From assembly GCA_013115135.1 (NCBI GenBank), contig JABANP010000084.1, positions 94,591 to 158,590 of the forward strand: DNA of 64,000 bases, read 5' to 3'. Positions 44,701 through 60,850 of the stretch are shown here, piece after piece (the stretch's first letter is position 1; every line of letters begins with the position of its first letter). The stretch comes from Perkinsus olseni. Lineage: Eukaryota > Perkinsozoa > Perkinsida > Perkinsidae. The notes beneath the pieces were generated by a model. That model had not been told where the DNA came from. It did no database searches and was given only the letters and a program-made list of their open reading frames with translations. Made by a program: the position numbers and the translations under genes.

Positions 44701-45376
44701 TGATGATGACGATGATGATACATGTGTTTGACTGTCCACTGTGTTGAGTCGCGTTGAGTAGGCGAGGGAGGGCAAGCGTCTTGTTCGACACGTCTAAGGA
44801 CGATACTCCGATAACGACCGTTGTTGCTGTTGAGGTCTAGTGCCGCAGAAGCATGCTGAATTAGAGATCCGCCCAGCGAACAGTTGCCGAACCTTATATA
44901 TAATATTCTCCATGCACTATCTGGAACATCTTTCAAGCAACTAAATACCTCAACACGAAGACCTCCATGTTCATCGTACATGTCGACTAATCTACGTAGG
45001 ACTGCATTTTGCTTCTTGCCTGAGAACTCGATTGGATAATGAAAAAGCAAAGTGTGTCTCCGACATCAACTTGAAGGCCGAGTCAAGAACGCGAACTGCT
45101 CACTACAGCAATCAACTACTCGGAAGATCGAGTAACAATTCCCTGTTATGAACTTCACAACTCAAGTCGTCGATAATACATTCACCACTTTGAGTACTGC
45201 CTACCACACTACTGAATACCCAGCCAGAGAGCAAGTGCCATTATAGCGATATTCAAAAATGATCCAAATACCGGCTTATCACTGACTAGGTAAAGCAATG
45301 GGTGATGACAACAGCACTCAAACGTTCACACATGAATTTGCTCCCGTCCTCACAAGGCCTCGGGTGGTGGTGCTGT
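44701..45376. other. Convergent intergenic region
   Basis: Lies between the Hsp20-domain gene (plus) and beta-tubulin (minus), whose 3' ends face each other. A short GATGATGATGACGATGATGA tract follows the Hsp20 stop. No gene is seen. Confidence 0.5.
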
Positions 45377-50668
<5,292 letters not shown>

Positions 50669-51784
50669 ATGAACCTCCCTGCCTCCCTCGTCTGTATCGC
50701 AGTGTTCCTCGTGACCTCCTGTGGTGGTGAGGTGATCAGGATGAAGATATCTACACAGCAAACTGAATCCAGGGCGCCTTGGAAGCGCATCGTCACTCCT
50801 TTGAAGGTCGACACTCAAGATCTTTACGCCGTCATTGATACTGGGAGTCCGCACACTCACTTAGTATGGAAAAAATGGTACGGAAGTTCCCCAGATAGGA
50901 AGTGCGATGACTTTTTCTACAAGTGCTATGACTGCAACCCATCGCCGGTTGAGCTGAAAGCCGCCAAGAAGATCACTTTTGTTGACAAAACTTCGGTCAC
51001 CATCTTCCCATACGCTGGGGACTTCCACTTTAACGGTGTGACTGGCAGTTACAAGCCAACGCCAAATCAATGTCCTCCACAGTCACTGACTGCCGAGGAC
51101 ATAGACTTTGGAGTGGTGATGGATGCCTCACACGGCCCCTGGGCAGCTCTCGGCCTCGGGCCACAGGCCATCAGTCCGCCGTTCTCGCGCTTTGTGGATC
51201 AGCTAGTCGATGCGGAACTCATCGACAGTCCTACTTTTGCGGTTTACTTATCGTCTGGGAGCTCCTCATCAGGCGAGCTTATCATTGGTGGTGACGATCC
51301 TAGTAAATATGACGGTCCTCTGAGGTACATTGATATTACAGACAAACAGCATCATACCAGCAAACTACAATCATTTGCCATCGGAAGTAGGTCGCAAAAA
51401 GAGACTGGGCCGGTTATCTTCGACACAGGCTCCTCTTTAATAAAAATCCCTAGCCGGCTTCGTTCGCAAGTCTTAGACCTTCTCAGCACCGCCGGCACGA
51501 AGAAGGTGAAGATATTGGAACACCGTGATATCTACGGCGTCGACTGCAAAGATGTCGACTACTTGCCGGTTATGAGTTTCACTGTGAAAGGGCTGCCCGG
51601 CAAAGCTGATATTACGATCTCGACACCTCCCAAAGCATACATCGTCTCACCCGAGCCTGATGTATGTATCTTGAACATTGACTTCGATGATAGGTGGATC
51701 TTGGGGTTACCAGCATTTGTCGGTCACTACTACTCCTTCGACTGGACTGGAGCTCGTATAGGTGTCGCCAAGGTGAAGAGATAA
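50669..51784 (+). CDS. Secreted pepsin-like aspartic protease (family A1)
   Basis: Intact single exon of 371 residues. Signal peptide MNLPASLVCIAVFLVTSCGG. Both catalytic aspartates are in their motifs: VIDTGSPHTHL in the N-terminal lobe and VIFDTGSSLIKIP in the C-terminal lobe. The closing block WILGLPAFVGHYYSFDWTGARIG is typical of the family. Spacing and length fit a two-lobed A1 enzyme without a long propeptide. The product likely acts outside the cell or in the endolysosomal system. No frame break is seen. The upstream region contains the leader cassette repeated at 19.2 kb, suggesting shared regulation or a mobile fragment used as promoter. Confidence 0.93.
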   Translation: MNLPASLVCIAVFLVTSCGGEVIRMKISTQQTESRAPWKRIVTPLKVDTQDLYAVIDTGSPHTHLVWKKWYGSSPDRKCDDFFYKCYDCNPSPVELKAAKKITFVDKTSVTIFPYAGDFHFNGVTGSYKPTPNQCPPQSLTAEDIDFGVVMDASHGPWAALGLGPQAISPPFSRFVDQLVDAELIDSPTFAVYLSSGSSSSGELIIGGDDPSKYDGPLRYIDITDKQHHTSKLQSFAIGSRSQKETGPVIFDTGSSLIKIPSRLRSQVLDLLSTAGTKKVKILEHRDIYGVDCKDVDYLPVMSFTVKGLPGKADITISTPPKAYIVSPEPDVCILNIDFDDRWILGLPAFVGHYYSFDWTGARIGVAKVKR

Positions 51785-51866
51785 TTGAAGGCTCGAGTGA
51801 GGGTCTAGAACTCCCCGGTCACCGTAATATTATATCTTTTCTTCTGTCATGTTTCGAGACCTGCAA

Positions 51867-52066
51867 CTGAGCGCTTGGCGTGCTGCTCCTACTACTGGCA
51901 CTCACGCTCCCCTCGGGGGACCGAACTCTGCTTCTAGTTGCTTCTTCACCTCTACCGTGGACAATGCTTTTGTAGACGACCCAGTTTCCTCAAGCGTCAC
52001 CTTATGGTTGAGAACCACGACGACGCTTTGGGGGTCAAGACCGCTCCTTCAGGAAGCTGATCGTGC
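51867..52066 (+). repeat. Direct repeat flanking the retrotransposon region, left copy
   Basis: Matches 60649-60850 in order and strand, roughly three bases in four by eye: GCTTGGCGTGC, CTACTGGCACTCACG, CTCTGCTTC, TTATGGTTGAGAA, GACGACGC. The pair encloses 8.6 kb containing the retrotransposon. It may be a terminal repeat of the element or a separate repeat family. Confidence 0.6.
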
Positions 52067-53170
52067 TTGTCGTGGGTGACGCAGCCTCGTACAGGAGGCT
52101 GCCACCCATCGATAATCACTCTGCGCATGAAGTCCACTGTCAGAGCATATCAATGAAGACCGTTCATTATTGATCATCGTTCATGGGTATAGGCTATGCG
52201 ACGGTGGCCGATATAAAGCTTTCTTTCAACACCCTATGTGTTTGCGTGCTACTGTGTAACACGTTCGTTTCGCCCGGGCCGGGCAATGGCCGTTCTACTG
52301 GTCAACGCTTTTGAAAGGGTCTATCGGAGAAGTTCCTATTTTTTCTTCGTTGTACTACTCGCCAGAATGACTCGATCATCAGCTGTGTCCCGATTTACAC
52401 TTCAATGTCACGAGATCAAGCCCAGACAGCACTTTTCTCGACACCTTAATGGCACTGAGTTCAGTTACTGATCTTCAGTCCCGGGCGAGTACCCCCACCA
52501 CCACGATGAGCGTCCATTACTGAGCCGACGCCGACGTCATCGGACTATGCAGAAACACGAGAGGCTCCACAGCGTCCTACGATGTATGAGGCGTTTGCTT
52601 TCGAGCTCCCGGATCGTTATCGCGGTAAGACTGATGAATTTCGGAACGGGAACGGTGCGGCGCTCCTTCCCGGAATTCCCCCGGACGTGGGAATTCCCGT
52701 GAAGTATGCGCGTCCTCGTAATCAATTAGAAAAATTAGTAATTTTAGGGGCTTTTGAGGCTTTCTGATTCGATACATTTCCACTAGAGTATCACAGTGAT
52801 AGTCGATTCTTCAATTTGACGCTCTCATATGTCTACGAAGTCGGAGATCGATGAATTCTTCATTCGCCAGTTTCTCATCTTTGGTCGTCAATTCCATCTT
52901 TCCGTTCGTCGTCAATCCCTCCCTCTTGTCTTTGATCTCTGAGTCTGACCAAACATCGCTGAGAAAGTAGACTGGCTCCGACCATGCTTGACTGGCTGTA
53001 CCAATCTGGATGGTTCAGTAAGAGTATTACCTTCCATTTTGACCGGAACCCGGTCACCACATGTATACGGTGAACAGATGTGGTGTGATCGAGTCGAATG
53101 GTCCATCTGCCTGGCCAGAAAAGTGAGATAGTTTTGCGTCCTACAGTGAAGCTGCCGGTGACCGAGGAGG

Positions 53171-53445
53171 TGTTTGGTTCGCCCGGCCGCCTATCAGTGA
53201 GAGACTACCGTTAATTGATCCAACACAACTGAATACATTCCTTATCTGAGTCAACTCTAACGTATTATCTGTGTCTCCAGCAGGCTGGCTACTTCCAGCC
53301 TCTGGGATCTGCATCATCTGCTATAGACGATCTGTTCAATTATCGTTGAGCTTGTAGCTCAATACATCGATCACGCTTCAGCGCAATGTCTGCTCGTGTC
53401 CACGAAGACAGCGCTTGTGTGACGACCGATGCGCTCCAGCCAACA
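53171..53445 (+). repeat. 275-bp direct repeat, copy 1
   Basis: Aligns without gaps to 53786-54060 and differs at only a few positions (for example GGCCGCC/GACCGCC, ACTACCG/ACTCCCG, CCTCTGG/CCTCAGG, ACGAAGA/ACGGAGA). The copies are 615 bp apart. They lie 0.9-1.8 kb before the gag-like ORF. Confidence 0.95.
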
Positions 53446-53785
53446 TGCCTCCCCAGGAAGCCACACAGGCTAGCGATCGAAGTAATCTCTGATATGATAC
53501 GGGCAGTTTCTATCCGAAGCCGAGTCCCCAATCACGGTACTCAGGATCTCAGATTCAACGTTCCGTTCGGGAATTAGATGAGACTTACAAACCGCTCATC
53601 AGCACGTACTCCTGGTACTAAAGGAGTAACTCCCTGGGAGTTAGAACCTCTCGTCTTGAGAAATGGCGCAAGGCCTCAGGGAAGACCATCTGGTCTTCCC
53701 TCTCATAGAGTCCCAGGAACACCTCAGTGATGATCAATAACGGTCATCTCTCAAAGCAGTCGAGCCTTTCCCGGACGGTGCACCA

Positions 53786-54060
53786 TGTTTGGTTCGCCCG
53801 ACCGCCTATCAGTGAGAGACTCCCGTTAATTGATCCAACACAACTGAATACATTCCTTATCTGAGTCAACTCTAACGTATTATCTGTGTCTCCAGCAGGC
53901 TGGCTACTTCCAGCCTCAGGGATCTGCATCATCTGCTATAGACGATCTGTTCAATTATCGTTGAGCTTGTAGCTCAATACATCGATCACGCTTCAGCGCA
54001 ATGTCTGCTCGTGTCCACGGAGACAGCGCTTGTGTGACGACCGATGCGCTCCAGCCAACA
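53786..54060 (+). repeat. 275-bp direct repeat, copy 2
   Basis: Second copy of the 275-bp unit. The near identity shows a recent duplication or two insertions of one element, such as solo terminal repeats. The sequence before it carries a perfect hairpin AGGGAAGACCA/TGGTCTTCCCT near 53685. Confidence 0.95.
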
Positions 54061-54469
54061 GAGGCTCGTGAAGTTCACGAGCACTTGTCCGCCTAAAACT
54101 TCTAGGGGTGGGCCACCCCTGGTGGCTCAAAATCCGGTTCTCGAAGAGAGCAGCTTCGATTGCCCGCAGAGGCGTTTTTACTGTATTTTTTCGGGGATTC
54201 TCGGGAATCTCGCCCTGCTGAGGTAAATCCCGGAGGGTTTTATCGACGGTGAAACCGGGACGGAAGGGGACAAGTTTTGTGTCCTAGCGACATTGGCTAG
54301 GGCTCTAGCCAGGATGGATGCAGTTTCTCGTACTACTAATCGTTGTCGAGTTGTAACATCCTAGTACTGTGGTATATCGGTCTCGACGAGAGGGAGGCGG
54401 TTCTGCGAAACGCGTGAACCAAAGCCACCACTCGTCTGTCAGTTTGCATTCATGTTTGTCTTGCTTATG

Positions 54470-54770
54470 ATTTGAGCGGCTCTGCAGCCTCTGCGTGAGC
54501 CGATCAATCTGTCTTGAAGATGATGCGGTCATAGCCGCAGGACTCCCGGTGGCTGGTCTGCGCCTCGCCATAGAGGACGACGTGACTAGCCCCTAGTCCC
54601 CTCTCTTTCCTTCTAGTATCCCAATCTGAGCGGTTCTGCAGCCTTTGCGTGAGCCGATCAATGTGTCTTCAAGATATAGCGGTCATATCCGCGCGACTCG
54701 GTACACAGTGGCTGGTCTGCGCCTCAGCATGGAGGACGAAGTGACTAGCCCCGGGTCTCCTCCTCCCCCT
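54470..54770 (+). repeat. Two tandem units of about 160 bp before the gag-like ORF
   Basis: Unit 1 (near 54470-54620) and unit 2 (near 54628-54775) share GAGCGG-TCTGCAGCCT, GCGTGAGCCGATCAAT, GCGGTCATA, GGCTGGTCTGCGCCTC and GTGACTAGCCCC in order. They occupy the 5' untranslated position of the retrotransposon and may be part of its promoter or terminal repeat. Confidence 0.8.
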
Positions 54771-54965
54771 TTCGTGTGGTGATACTGGTCTGCACTCGCG
54801 CATAAGAGCGTGGCGACCCTCTCTCAACCTGGAAGGTTGTCAGGGACAACGTGTCACAACTTGTGAGAGAATTTGGCTTGGTCTCTCCATCTCTGTGGGC
54901 GCATGCTTTGCGCCGCACACTTAGTTCCCTTATTCTCTCAGTTGATCTTGTTGCGAGCTCCCGTA

Positions 54966-56186
54966 ATGCCCGGTGAAGTGCCTCCACAAGAATACCCTGA
55001 GGTGAGAGAAGTCCTCAACATTGTCTGCGATGACGAACCTGTGGTCACGGCTCTTTACACCTTCCTTATATCCGGAAACATCCGGACAGCTCGCGCCGTA
55101 GCATCTCTTTCCCCGGCCTTCATCGCCGCCTCTGTGTCTAATGTGCCTGCCCCTGAGGGGAAAGTTCCAGCGGTCTGGAAAGGTACTGTCGCCTCTCTGC
55201 TGAACGCCGCCAGAGACGAAGCCGCAGATCAGCTCGAAGTTCAGGTCGCCAAGGCCAAGAGGGATCTTGCTGAACCACCAACCCCGGCTGGTGGCAAGTC
55301 TACTAGCCAGAGGCGCAAGCAGTCTAAGCTTCTCACCTCGTCGATGAAGATTCTGGCCACCAAGCTTGGAGACAAGGGTCTACCGGCTAGCCTGGTTCCG
55401 CCACAGAAGATGTTCGACTGCTTATGTTTGAACCTGACTGCTTTCGTCGACTTCACCAAGTTCATGGCACAGACCTCAGACTCCTCATCAGCTAGTCCTG
55501 AGGGAGTCCTAGCGGAAGATTTAGAAGGGCGCCCCATACTGATCAAGTCTACCTCTACATCCCAAAAAGCCGACAAGCAGCAGCACGAGCGCAACTTCAG
55601 TGCAAAGTGGTGCCGTGTGTTCTGGTGGTTTGCCATTGCTCTGCTATCAGTCCAAGAAGCGCTTCATGCGAAAGACGACTGTGAAGAGAATACGGCAGAA
55701 GGTTTAGACGGCGGCCTTGTGAACGTCGAGCCTGACGCCCAGGCGGTAACCAGTGTGACCATTCTGGATCTTCTTCAATACTTCCATAAGGTATTATGGT
55801 ATGCTTCGGAGTACAATTGGTCTACTGCTATCGTAGTCGATCGCAACATTCGTATGGCCATCGAAGACGCTTGTCGCGGTGGGACCCGGACACTTGCCGA
55901 CTGCTACCATAACCTCGATATGTGGTCTGCTAAAGCGTCCGAGGCTGCTATCCTCTCGATGAACTCCGTCCGCTTCAGTCGGTATCCAGGCACTGATACT
56001 TCGACGCGGAGGGGTTGGAGTGAGTCCTCTACCTATCGTTTATCATCTTCGACGCCCAGCCGTCAGGGTCAGAAACGAGCTCATGACAATCGGTCTCCGG
56101 CGAGTATTCCCCCTCCGCCGAAGCAACAGTTCCCAGGTGGCAGTACTAACAATTACGCCAAGGTCAACAATGCTCCGAGACCGTAG
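54966..56186 (+). CDS. Gag-like ORF1 of the YR retrotransposon
   Basis: The frame is open from 54873; ATG 54966 (MPGEVPPQEYPEV) is the preferred start because the decayed copy at 12.9 kb is similar from about that point. It is about 406 residues with an alpha-helical body, an Arg/Lys-rich segment (SQRRKQSKLL) and a Ser/Pro/Asn-rich tail. No zinc knuckle is seen. The role by position and by analogy with other YR elements is a nucleic-acid-binding structural protein. The decayed copy preserves the middle part (LVPPQKMYDCLCLN). Confidence 0.75.
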   Translation: MPGEVPPQEYPEVREVLNIVCDDEPVVTALYTFLISGNIRTARAVASLSPAFIAASVSNVPAPEGKVPAVWKGTVASLLNAARDEAADQLEVQVAKAKRDLAEPPTPAGGKSTSQRRKQSKLLTSSMKILATKLGDKGLPASLVPPQKMFDCLCLNLTAFVDFTKFMAQTSDSSSASPEGVLAEDLEGRPILIKSTSTSQKADKQQHERNFSAKWCRVFWWFAIALLSVQEALHAKDDCEENTAEGLDGGLVNVEPDAQAVTSVTILDLLQYFHKVLWYASEYNWSTAIVVDRNIRMAIEDACRGGTRTLADCYHNLDMWSAKASEAAILSMNSVRFSRYPGTDTSTRRGWSESSTYRLSSSTPSRQGQKRAHDNRSPASIPPPPKQQFPGGSTNNYAKVNNAPRP

Positions 56187-56370
56187 TATTTCGTCACTGT
56201 TGCTGGTCCGACATCTAAGTTGTATTTTATGTTTCTGTAGTATGTTGTTGATTGTTTAGTTGACAAGTAAGTTTGCGGGACGGTTCGCATTCAAAACGGA
56301 CACGACCAACGGGTCTCTACGACACCTCTGGCAGTATTTACTTACTAGACTCCCCATACTCACACTCATC

Positions 56371-58704
56371 ATGCCTCATCGTCGTGGAACTCACAGTCGT
56401 CTTGCGATAACAAAACGCCGTCGGTCATACACCGCTCGCCGCCGTCGTCGAGAAGCCTTTTCTCTACCCCCGACGGAGGACTTCTTCACCGAAGCTGCTT
56501 CTACTGATTCCTTCGCAGCTGACGAGCCGTCTAACGAGGCTGTTCTAGCAGACTCTGTTCGGGAGTATACTGAATCCTTGGAACAGTTGGGTCGTGAGCG
56601 ACTCTCGCAACAAACCGACTCTCAGCAACTTCGTGATGGATCCGGCTTATCAGCAGCTTTACCAACCCGTCGAGGTTTTGAAGAAATAGAACCAGTTTCG
56701 AGGGAATTGCACGACATAGTTGCGATCTTTGATACAACTATCGACCAGTTTGGTTTGGAGCGTCTCGTTTCGTCGATCGATGGCAGTCCTTCTAAATCTG
56801 TCGTTGAAGAACTTGACAGAACATTTCATCAAGCTGCTACATTTTGCCGAGCATCTTTGGCGGCCCGCTTGAATTGTTCCACTCGCTGTTCCCGTTGTGG
56901 TTCCCAAATAAGGGCTGACTTGCTGCGAGGCCTCGTCGCTGCTCTGAACGACCCGGATCGTGCTTTAGCAGAAACCGTCGATGAAGGAGTGGAGCTAGGT
57001 ATAGATAGACCCATACCAGCTACCGGGCTGTTTCCCGCATATGATAAGAAGAGGGAAGATGAGTCTCTCCAGCTTTTGCGGCTTCACCAGCTAGCCAATT
57101 ATACTAGTGTTGAAGCGAGTTCAGATGTCACTGAGAATCTCATACTAGAGGAGGTTAATAAGGGCAGAATGCGCAGATTGTCTGAGACGGAATCTGCAGC
57201 TACAGACTTGACTTTTGCTCGAATGGCCCTCTTGACTAAAGCTCCGAAATCGCCTGGCGGTCCTCCTTCTTATCGTATTGTCGACGATTATCGTCGAAAT
57301 GGCTTGAATGCTCGTATGTCTTGTGCTGAAACTGTTTCGCTGCCACGTCTTGTTGATCTCCGACGGACTATGGCAGATTTGCTTGGTGGTCTTCAGTCTA
57401 TCCTCCACTCGTGCGATACTACTTCGGTCTTTTCAGAGGAGGATTTGTTGCCACATTTTTTCGAATACGATATTGCATCTGCCTTCCGTAACCTTTTCAT
57501 ACACCCTCGTGATCGTCGCAGGCTGTGTGTCAGGGCGAATGGTCATTGTTATCAGCACCTAGCGCTTCCGTTTGGAGTGCGTTTAGCACCTTATCATTGG
57601 TGTCGTTTTGCAGCCTGTGTGATCCGCTTGTTGGGGAAAATCCTCCGGTACGTACTTCGGGATCTGCCTTATTTGAACTTGATTTACGTCGATGATGGTT
57701 TTCTAGCCGTTCCCCGATGTCGTTACGCAAAATGTGTTGCCATATGTCTGTTATTGTGGTCCTCACTCGGTGTTGATATCTCTTGGCTAAAGTGTGTCTT
57801 CAACTCGCAACGTGCGAACTACATCGGCTTCATTCTAGAGTTGCAGCACTGGCATTTGCATTTGCAAGTTCGACCTAGTATCATATCTAAAGTCCGCGAG
57901 CAACTTTTGGAGTTGCTGCGGTCCTCCAGGGCGAACTCAGCATCATTGGCTCGTATCGCAGGGCGTCTTATTTTCATTACTGGTGTTGCCCCTTACTTAA
58001 GAAGCTTTCTACAGCCCTTCTTTGCATCACTAAGTGTAATCGAACGACGTAGTTTACGATCGATAGGTTTGAGTTCGAATTCTGCTACCTTTGAAGTGTC
58101 CCAGTTCTGGCTATCACTTCTTGATAGTGGCGACTTACGGATGCCTGTGCATGCCGGCTATGGTCCGTCTAGCACAGTAGTGCACTTAGTTGCGTGTTCC
58201 GATGCTTGCAACTCTGGATTGGGCGGTTTCTGTAGCTATGCACGCACTGGCGTCTATTTTTCAACACCTGTCGATCCTTCGTCTCTGGGACCTTGGGCTT
58301 GTTTACTACGCTCCTCAGATACGATAAGTAGTTCTGACATGACATTACTAGAATTGCTTGCAGCATGTATCACAATTGATATTGCCTTGCAGCTCTGTGA
58401 CTCGTCCGGTTCAGCTCCTGTTGTGTTGCATCTGTTTAGCGATAACCAGTCAGTTGTTGCTGCCTTATCTAAACTGTACTCATCAAGTTCTACTTTAGCA
58501 TCAGTTCTTCGTTGTTTGGCTCGACTTCTGAGTAGAACAGGTGCGAGCCTGAATGTAGTATATATTCAAGGCACTTCCAATTGGATTGCCGACAGCTTAT
58601 CTCGCCAAATCCCAATAGTGCTTCCTTCTTCTTGGTCTTCGTATACTCCTGATTTGAATTTCCCTGAGTCTTCCATTATCTCTCGCTCACAACTCGTGTC
58701 GTGA
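56371..58704 (+). CDS. Reverse transcriptase-RNase H ORF2 of the YR retrotransposon
   Basis: The open frame spans 56260-58704; the first ATG is 56371 (MPHRRGTHSRLA), about 777 residues. RT motifs: YRIVDDYRRNGLNA, EYDIASAFRNLFIHP, HLALPFGVRLAPYHWCRF and the catalytic YVDD in NLIYVDDGFLAV. RNase H residues: D in ACSDACNSGLGGF, E in TLLELLAACI, D in HLFSDNQSVVAAL, and D in IADSLSR. The N-terminal 200 residues are basic then acidic, with no protease recognised. The start may instead be by readthrough from ORF1. Confidence 0.92.
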   Translation: MPHRRGTHSRLAITKRRRSYTARRRRREAFSLPPTEDFFTEAASTDSFAADEPSNEAVLADSVREYTESLEQLGRERLSQQTDSQQLRDGSGLSAALPTRRGFEEIEPVSRELHDIVAIFDTTIDQFGLERLVSSIDGSPSKSVVEELDRTFHQAATFCRASLAARLNCSTRCSRCGSQIRADLLRGLVAALNDPDRALAETVDEGVELGIDRPIPATGLFPAYDKKREDESLQLLRLHQLANYTSVEASSDVTENLILEEVNKGRMRRLSETESAATDLTFARMALLTKAPKSPGGPPSYRIVDDYRRNGLNARMSCAETVSLPRLVDLRRTMADLLGGLQSILHSCDTTSVFSEEDLLPHFFEYDIASAFRNLFIHPRDRRRLCVRANGHCYQHLALPFGVRLAPYHWCRFAACVIRLLGKILRYVLRDLPYLNLIYVDDGFLAVPRCRYAKCVAICLLLWSSLGVDISWLKCVFNSQRANYIGFILELQHWHLHLQVRPSIISKVREQLLELLRSSRANSASLARIAGRLIFITGVAPYLRSFLQPFFASLSVIERRSLRSIGLSSNSATFEVSQFWLSLLDSGDLRMPVHAGYGPSSTVVHLVACSDACNSGLGGFCSYARTGVYFSTPVDPSSLGPWACLLRSSDTISSSDMTLLELLAACITIDIALQLCDSSGSAPVVLHLFSDNQSVVAALSKLYSSSSTLASVLRCLARLLSRTGASLNVVYIQGTSNWIADSLSRQIPIVLPSSWSSYTPDLNFPESSIISRSQLVS

Positions 58705-58863
58705 TGCACGACTTGGCCCAAGTCACCTGGTAGACAAGTCGTTCCTGTGCGAGATTGTCGCTGCGGAACCGTTTCTTGCGCGATATTTTGTTTTGTTCTT
58801 ATTCGTCACGGGGGCAACGTGAGGCGAAAGTTCATATCAGGGCTTTTCATTTCCCTTCGTTTG

Positions 58864-59982
58864 ATGGTTCAATGGACCCCTCTCAAGTCGCTGAACTGGA
58901 AGCCACGTTCGTCTACTCAGAGTGGACGAGATCAACCTGCCTCTAATACACCCCATACATCTAGTCATTCAGTGCCATCTACTCGATCTTCTGTAAACGC
59001 CATATCTAAACAACATCGAGCGCTGCTAGCTGTCCACACAGCCTCCCGATCGTCAGTCATGCAATTCTGCATGAACGGGTACGCTACTTCATCACTGTCG
59101 GGTATGAAGTCTGCTTGGGGTTTGTATGTACGCTCTTGCGGTGTAGCTCACATTGCAGTGTTGCCACTATCGAAAGATTCTCTATGCACATACATCTATT
59201 CCATGACTGCTGCTGATTACGCATACTCGACGGTATCTCGCTATTTGAGTCACGTCAGGGCCAAGTCTAACCTGCTCAGCCAACCAGCACTGGACACCGG
59301 AGCAGAGTTCTTCATTTCGTTGGCTCTGCGATCATCAGCTAAGATTCTGGGAAAGGGACAACCACTCCGTGCTCATACGGTTACTATCGAGCAGCTACCC
59401 CTCGTAATCAAGAATTTATCTTATGCACATGGGGTCATGTTCCTTCTGGGAACAGTAGCGTTACTTCGTATCGGCGAGTTGGTGTCGCTACGCACTATGG
59501 ATCTTACATTCTCTAATGATATTCTCTTAATTCGCATTCCTCTAAGCAAAATGGATCAGTTCCGTAAGGGTGCTGTGGTCCCACTAGCATGCCCGGAAGG
59601 AGCTAGTTGTTTGTCTCCATCCTGTTCTTCCCCGGTATGCGCTGTACATTGTCTGCGTAAATGGCTTTCAGTGAACAGCATGGTATCAGGATCTCCTGCT
59701 CAACTACTCGACGACAAAATCACGAGCGCCTTCCCCGACGGCCTCCGTGCAGCTCTGGCAGCGCTCCTCGGAGACCCTGCACGCTGCACTCCACATGCAA
59801 TGCGCAGATCAGGTGCTCTCATTGCCTTCCGTCAGGGTATGCCGCTAGAAGAGATTGCTTTACTCGGGCGATGGAGTGGGACACAAACTCTGGTCGAAAA
59901 CTACCTACGAGACGCATCTGATCAAGTCTCACGACTCGCGCAACAAGTTTCCAAGGTATGGGCAGCACCCCCGAATGGGTAA
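58864..59982 (+). CDS. Tyrosine recombinase ORF3 of the YR retrotransposon
   Basis: The frame is open from 58747 with first ATG at 58864 (MVQWTPLKSL), about 372 residues. The C-terminal catalytic domain has the first Arg in ALLRIGELVSL, the HxxR box in PHAMRRSGAL, the H/W position in LLGRWSGTQT and the nucleophile Tyr in LVENYLRD. It is preceded by a helical core-binding domain (TASRSSVMQFCMNGYATS and following). This is the integrase of DIRS-like elements. The ORF ends about 250 bp before the element's 3' boundary. Confidence 0.92.
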   Translation: MVQWTPLKSLNWKPRSSTQSGRDQPASNTPHTSSHSVPSTRSSVNAISKQHRALLAVHTASRSSVMQFCMNGYATSSLSGMKSAWGLYVRSCGVAHIAVLPLSKDSLCTYIYSMTAADYAYSTVSRYLSHVRAKSNLLSQPALDTGAEFFISLALRSSAKILGKGQPLRAHTVTIEQLPLVIKNLSYAHGVMFLLGTVALLRIGELVSLRTMDLTFSNDILLIRIPLSKMDQFRKGAVVPLACPEGASCLSPSCSSPVCAVHCLRKWLSVNSMVSGSPAQLLDDKITSAFPDGLRAALAALLGDPARCTPHAMRRSGALIAFRQGMPLEEIALLGRWSGTQTLVENYLRDASDQVSRLAQQVSKVWAAPPNG

Positions 59983-60648
59983 GCCGGGAGTTTGGGACTC
60001 TTCTGATTCGTCCGGCTTCGTCGCGTTTGTCTTCGCCCGGACGCTCCCGTCTTGCCCCACCGGCGGGGCGATTTGACGGGATTTGGGTTGTGTACCCGCT
60101 GTGCGCAGCCAAACGCGGGAACTGTTGGCGTAAGGCTGCAGGGAGGGCAGCCAGTGTCTCCCTTCGTTGCCCTCATTGCCTTCAGGTCTGTCGTGGCCGC
60201 CGCCCCGACTCCCGATCCCCGTAGTCAGAGGTTTCATGGGGAAGGCCTTGTAGAATTCCCCATTTCCGCCCCCTTGCGCCCATTACACATACGCAGTCAG
60301 GTTGATGTTCGAGACGAGGACATGGTCGTCGTGCGCAGGACTCTATTCATCGGAGAACTACTTACTTTCACATTCTGGATCAACACTGTTGATTCAACAG
60401 ATAGTTCGAGTAGATCAAGTCTTGGTCACTCAGATGGAAGGTCGAAAGTAAAAGGCCCCAATGCAATATTCGGAGAGCGTCGAGCCATTGAGCTGCTAGT
60501 AGTGCTAGCCTACTATGAATCGGAGGAAAAGCGCATGGGGCTTTTTCGTAGGTGGAACATCAGTCGGAGAGTTCCTCCCTGATATCGCCTGACTCGGGCG
60601 CACGCGTCTTCTCATGCGTTTGATATCTACTTTCCCACACCCTTTACC

Positions 60649-60850
60649 CCTCAGCGTTTGGCGTGCCGCTGCTTCCGGCACTCACGGTTCCCTTGGGGAG
60701 CCAAAACTCTGCTTCCTTTTGCCTCTCCCACATCTATCGTGAATACCCCTCCTGGTAAAAGACCGTTTCTAGTCTCACGTTATGGCTGAGAATGATGACG
60801 ACGCCACGTTGTAGGTCCCAGGCCGAGATCGCTCCTTTGGAAAGCTGGAT
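60649..60850 (+). repeat. Direct repeat flanking the retrotransposon region, right copy
   Basis: Right-hand partner of 51867-52066; see that entry. It starts about 415 bp after the element's inferred 3' boundary. Confidence 0.6.

Larger units (their letters stand above)
54250..60235 (+). mobile_element. Tyrosine-recombinase (DIRS/Ngaro-type) retrotransposon, near-intact
   Basis: Three plus-strand ORFs in the order gag-like, RT-RNase H, tyrosine recombinase, all long and open, define a YR retroelement that integrates with a recombinase instead of a DDE integrase. I see no methyltransferase domain after RNase H, which is more like Ngaro than DIRS-1. Ends are not fixed: the 3' boundary near 60235 is where similarity to the decayed copy at 14690 stops, and the 5' boundary is a guess from the repeats at 54470. 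Codon use and lack of stops suggest recent activity. Confidence 0.85.
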
